DNA of 35,725 nucleotides from JAVBKA01 sp031546715 (GTDB lineage Bacteria > Bacillota > Clostridia > Oscillospirales > UBA929): contig JAVBKA010000237.1 of the NCBI GenBank assembly GCA_031546715.1, positions 1-35,725 of the forward strand. Direction: 5' to 3'. Within the stretch, counting starts at the first letter, position 1, and every line of letters begins with the position of its first letter. Position numbers and translations under genes: made by a program. Shown here in pieces: positions 33,145 to 35,725 of this stretch. The notes below the pieces were generated by a model, which saw only the letters and a program-made list of their open reading frames with translations, was not told the origin of the DNA and ran no database searches.

Positions 33145-34302
33145 TCATCTGTTTTCAATAACCCGCTGGGTTTCCTGTAGCCGTGCAAAACGTTCCTTTG
33201 TCACCTCTGGGGGGACTTTATCCGCAAGCAGGGCGGCGGGGGTGCCGTCACGGGGGGAGTATATAAATGTAAACAGGCAGTTAAACCTGACTTCCTTCAG
33301 AAGCTCAAGGGTTTGCTCAAAATCCTCGTCAGTTTCCCCGGGGAAGCCTACAATAATATCACTGGTAATATTAATATTCGGAACCGCCCTCCGAAGCTCC
33401 TTTATAAGCTCAAGATAACGCTCATGGGTATACCCTCGATTCATCGCCTTTAAAATGCGGCTTGAGCCTGACTGTACAGGCAAATGCAAAAACTTCGCAA
33501 CCCTATCGCACCTAGTAATCACGTCAAAAAGCTCCGCGCCTGCGTCCTTTGGGTGACTGGTCATAAACCGTAGGTGAAAATCGCCCTCAAGGTTAGACAA
33601 TGCTTCCAGCAGTTTTGGAAACGTAACATCGCCGTCAGAGTAAGAGTTTACGTTTTGCCCGAGAAGCCATATTTCGCTGTAGCCCTCAGCGATAACAGCG
33701 CGAGCTTCTGCAATAACGGCGTCCGCACCGCGGCTCTGCTCTCTACCACGAACATAGGGAACTACGCAGTATGTACAAAAATTGTTGCAGCCGTGCATTA
33801 TGGGAATATACGCCCTAGTGCCTTCTGTACGCAGTACAGGCAGCCCCTCGGTAAAGCCAGCGGTTGCGTCTGCGGCGACGAAAATGCGTTTTCCCTCTGT
33901 TAGCAGTTCATATAAAAACTGGGGAAACTGGGGAAGGGCTGATGGACCGAAGGTCAGGCTGACATGACGGTAAGACTTTCTAAGCTTTTCCCGCACGCTC
34001 TCCTGTTGTGCCATACAGCCGCAAACAACAATTTTCTGGTTTGGTTTTCTTTGATGCACTAATTTTCCTAGATGACCAAGTGCACGCTGTTCAGCATGTT
34101 CACGAATGGCGCAGGTGTTGAGCAGCACTAAGTCAGCGTCGCTTTGCCTGTCCGTAAAGCCGTAGCCCATGGAGGACAGTAAGCCACGCAAAATTTCGCC
34201 GTCCGCTTCATTTTGCTGACAGCCAAAAACTTCGACAAATGCGAGCGGAGAAATTTCCGCCCGCATGTTAATTGAAAGTACCTGTTGAATATATTCGCTC
34301 AT
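33145..34302 (-). CDS. miaB: tRNA methylthiotransferase MiaB, lacking the TRAM domain
   Basis: A radical-SAM enzyme that methylthiolates i6A37 in tRNA after MiaA. The N-terminal cluster cysteines (GCQQNEAD, NTCAIREHA, CGCMAQQ), the radical-SAM motif HGCNNFCTYCVVPYVRGRE, and the later YSPRDGTPAA segment are intact. The protein ends at LQETQRVIENR after 385 aa, whereas family members run to about 440-470 with a C-terminal TRAM domain. Only 27 bp separate its TGA from mutS, so the TRAM sequence is deleted rather than frameshifted. Substrate tRNA binding may be affected. Its ATG shares a base with the thrS stop (TAATG). Confidence 0.9.
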   Translation of the reverse strand: MSEYIQQVLSINMRAEISPLAFVEVFGCQQNEADGEILRGLLSSMGYGFTDRQSDADLVLLNTCAIREHAEQRALGHLGKLVHQRKPNQKIVVCGCMAQQESVREKLRKSYRHVSLTFGPSALPQFPQFLYELLTEGKRIFVAADATAGFTEGLPVLRTEGTRAYIPIMHGCNNFCTYCVVPYVRGREQSRGADAVIAEARAVIAEGYSEIWLLGQNVNSYSDGDVTFPKLLEALSNLEGDFHLRFMTSHPKDAGAELFDVITRCDRVAKFLHLPVQSGSSRILKAMNRGYTHERYLELIKELRRAVPNINITSDIIVGFPGETDEDFEQTLELLKEVRFNCLFTFIYSPRDGTPAALLADKVPPEVTKERFARLQETQRVIENR

Positions 34303-35725
34303 TAATCCTTAACCCGATTTGATACTTGTTCGGAAAGCCTTGCGATTACATCCTCCACACTCATAACGCCTAAGTCGCCCTGACTGCGGTGACGGACTGC
34401 CACTGCGCCCTGTTCCGCCTCTTTGTCGCCCATAACAAGCATATACGGTGTTTTGTTGACCTGAGCTTCACGGATTTTGTAACCGATTTTCTCGTTGCGG
34501 TCGTCAAGTTCCACTCTAAAACCTGCCATGCGAAGCTTTTTCTCCACGGTTTTGGCGTAATCATGATGCTTCTCGGAGATTGGCAGCACGGCGACCTGAA
34601 TCGGGGCAAGCCATAGGGGCAGTGCACCTGCGTACTTTTCAATCAGCAAAGCCAGTGTGCGCTCGTAACAGCCGATGGACGTACGGTGGATAACATATGG
34701 GAACTTCTTTTGCCCGTCTGAGTCAACATATTCCATGCCGAAGCGTTGAGCAAGTTGAAAGTCAACCTGAATTGTAATTAGTGAATCCTCTTTGCCGTGA
34801 ACATTGCGGATTTGAACGTCCAACTTAGGGCCGTAGAACGCCGCCTCGCCCGGGGCTTCAACGTAATTAAGCTTTAAATCGTCTAAAATATTTCTCATGC
34901 GAGACTGTACAGCTTCCCACTCTTCCGGGTTGCCGATATATTTTCCGCGGTTGTCTGGGTCCCACAGGGAGAAGCGGTAACTTACATCGTCAGACAGTCC
35001 AACAGCCTCAAGCATAAACTTTGCAAGGTCAAGACAGTCGGCAAATTCGGCTTCAAGTTGGTCAGGACGGCAAGCGATATGCCCTTCGGAAATTGTAAAC
35101 TGGCGGACACGAATTAGCCCGTGCATTTCCCCAGACTCTTCGTTGCGGAACAGGGTCGAGGTTTCGTTATACCGCAGTGGGAGGTCACGATATGAGCGCA
35201 TTTTGGCCAGATAAACCTGAAACTGGAAAGGACAGGTCATGGGGCGCATGGCGAAAACCTCAGCTTCTTCATCCTGAGCATCGCCCATAATAAACATACC
35301 GTCACGGTAGTGGTCCCAGTGCCCTGAGATTTTGTATAGGTCGCGCTTAGCCATCAGCGGAGTTTTGGTCAGATGATAACCTCTGCGCTCCTCCTCGTCC
35401 TCAACAAAACGCTGCATAAGCTGAATAACTCTTGCGCCCTTGGGCATTAGAATCGGCAAGCCTTGCCCGATATAGTCAACAGTGGTGAAAAACTCAAGCT
35501 CTCTGCCAAGCTTATTATGGTCTCGGCGTTTTGACTCCTCAAGCTGTAATAGGTGAGCTTCAAGCTCTTCCTTGGTTTCAAATGCTGTTCCGTAAATTCG
35601 GCACAGCATTTTCCGCTTTGAATCCCCGCGCCAGTATGCACCAGTGGCGGAGAGCAGCTTAAACGCCTTTAGTCTGCCTGTATGGTCAACATGAGGACCT
35701 GCGCACAGGTCAACAAAACTGTCCT
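34302..35725 (-). CDS. thrS: Threonyl-tRNA synthetase (5' part outside the window)
   Basis: Class II synthetase charging tRNA-Thr. The frame is open to the window edge; the visible part covers the end of the second additional (editing) domain (DLCAGPHVDHTG, YWRGDSKRKMLCRIYGTAF), the catalytic domain with zinc ligands in MRPMTCPFQ, ISEGHIAC and VIHRTSIG, motif 3 (CYERTLALLIE) and the C-terminal anticodon-binding domain. An internal ATG at 35609 is not the true start. It is the upstream visible gene of the thrS-miaB-mutS-mutL-miaA run. Confidence 0.95.
   Translation of the reverse strand, partial: DSFVDLCAGPHVDHTGRLKAFKLLSATGAYWRGDSKRKMLCRIYGTAFETKEELEAHLLQLEESKRRDHNKLGRELEFFTTVDYIGQGLPILMPKGARVIQLMQRFVEDEEERRGYHLTKTPLMAKRDLYKISGHWDHYRDGMFIMGDAQDEEAEVFAMRPMTCPFQFQVYLAKMRSYRDLPLRYNETSTLFRNEESGEMHGLIRVRQFTISEGHIACRPDQLEAEFADCLDLAKFMLEAVGLSDDVSYRFSLWDPDNRGKYIGNPEEWEAVQSRMRNILDDLKLNYVEAPGEAAFYGPKLDVQIRNVHGKEDSLITIQVDFQLAQRFGMEYVDSDGQKKFPYVIHRTSIGCYERTLALLIEKYAGALPLWLAPIQVAVLPISEKHHDYAKTVEKKLRMAGFRVELDDRNEKIGYKIREAQVNKTPYMLVMGDKEAEQGAVAVRHRSQGDLGVMSVEDVIARLSEQVSNRVKD

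Overview
The window reads as a chromosomal segment of a clostridial Firmicute. The evidence is strong AGGAGG ribosome sites, TTG/GTG starts, an XRE/Rrf2/PocR regulator set, and a thrS-miaB-mutS-mutL-miaA-hfq order of clostridial type. It falls into three blocks: a sugar-catabolic operon on the left, a roughly 13 kb accessory island in the middle, and conserved housekeeping genes on the right.

Left block (1-9.7 kb, mostly minus strand). The operon is GH36 glycosidase, class II aldolase, a fused ROK kinase-SIS isomerase, an Asp/Glu-racemase-like protein, an FGGY kinase and a ROK repressor, with tight spacing or overlaps. Its ABC sugar transporter has been deleted. What remains is an in-frame chimera of a solute-binding-protein fragment and the last ~45 residues of a permease, and this is fused to the tail of a MerR regulator whose 19-bp-spacer promoter still survives. 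A separate NAD(P)-dependent reductase gene follows.

Middle block (about 9.86-23.13 kb). This stretch sits between two pieces of what looks like one tyrosine recombinase gene: the N-side piece near 9.8 kb and the C-side piece near 23.2 kb, both on the plus strand, with only about five codons missing. Inside are: (a) an XRE/PLDc_N/ABC-2 exporter operon; (b) an Rrf2 regulator and a PocR-AraC regulator; (c) mtaB, a methanol:corrinoid methyltransferase, followed by a mtaC stump; (d) a COG0523 GTPase; (e) metY and cysK behind a near-consensus promoter; (f) hgcA-hgcB, the mercury-methylation gene pair, with the 5' end of hgcA replaced by an IS3-type remnant; (g) a broken arsC and an antisense, frameshifted parA. 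A nearly identical 18-bp sequence overlaps both the Rrf2 promoter and the metY-cysK start region, which suggests an Rrf2 regulon for sulfur assimilation. The theme is corrinoid, one-carbon, sulfur and metal chemistry in a decaying state.

Right block (23.4-35.7 kb). The recombinase C-terminal piece points at the 3' end of an initiator tRNA-Met gene, a plausible original integration site, with tRNA-Leu(UAA) beside it. Then come uridine phosphorylase, a small zinc-ribbon membrane protein, a TVP38/DedA-like membrane protein, an HlyD-like adaptor, and the minus-strand run thrS (partial)-miaB-mutS-mutL-miaA-hfq. MiaB lacks its usual C-terminal TRAM domain.

The most notable observation is the hgcAB locus: hgcB is intact, while hgcA keeps its cobalt-ligand motif and membrane domain but has lost its start. 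All calls come from reading the sequence and family knowledge; no database search was possible.
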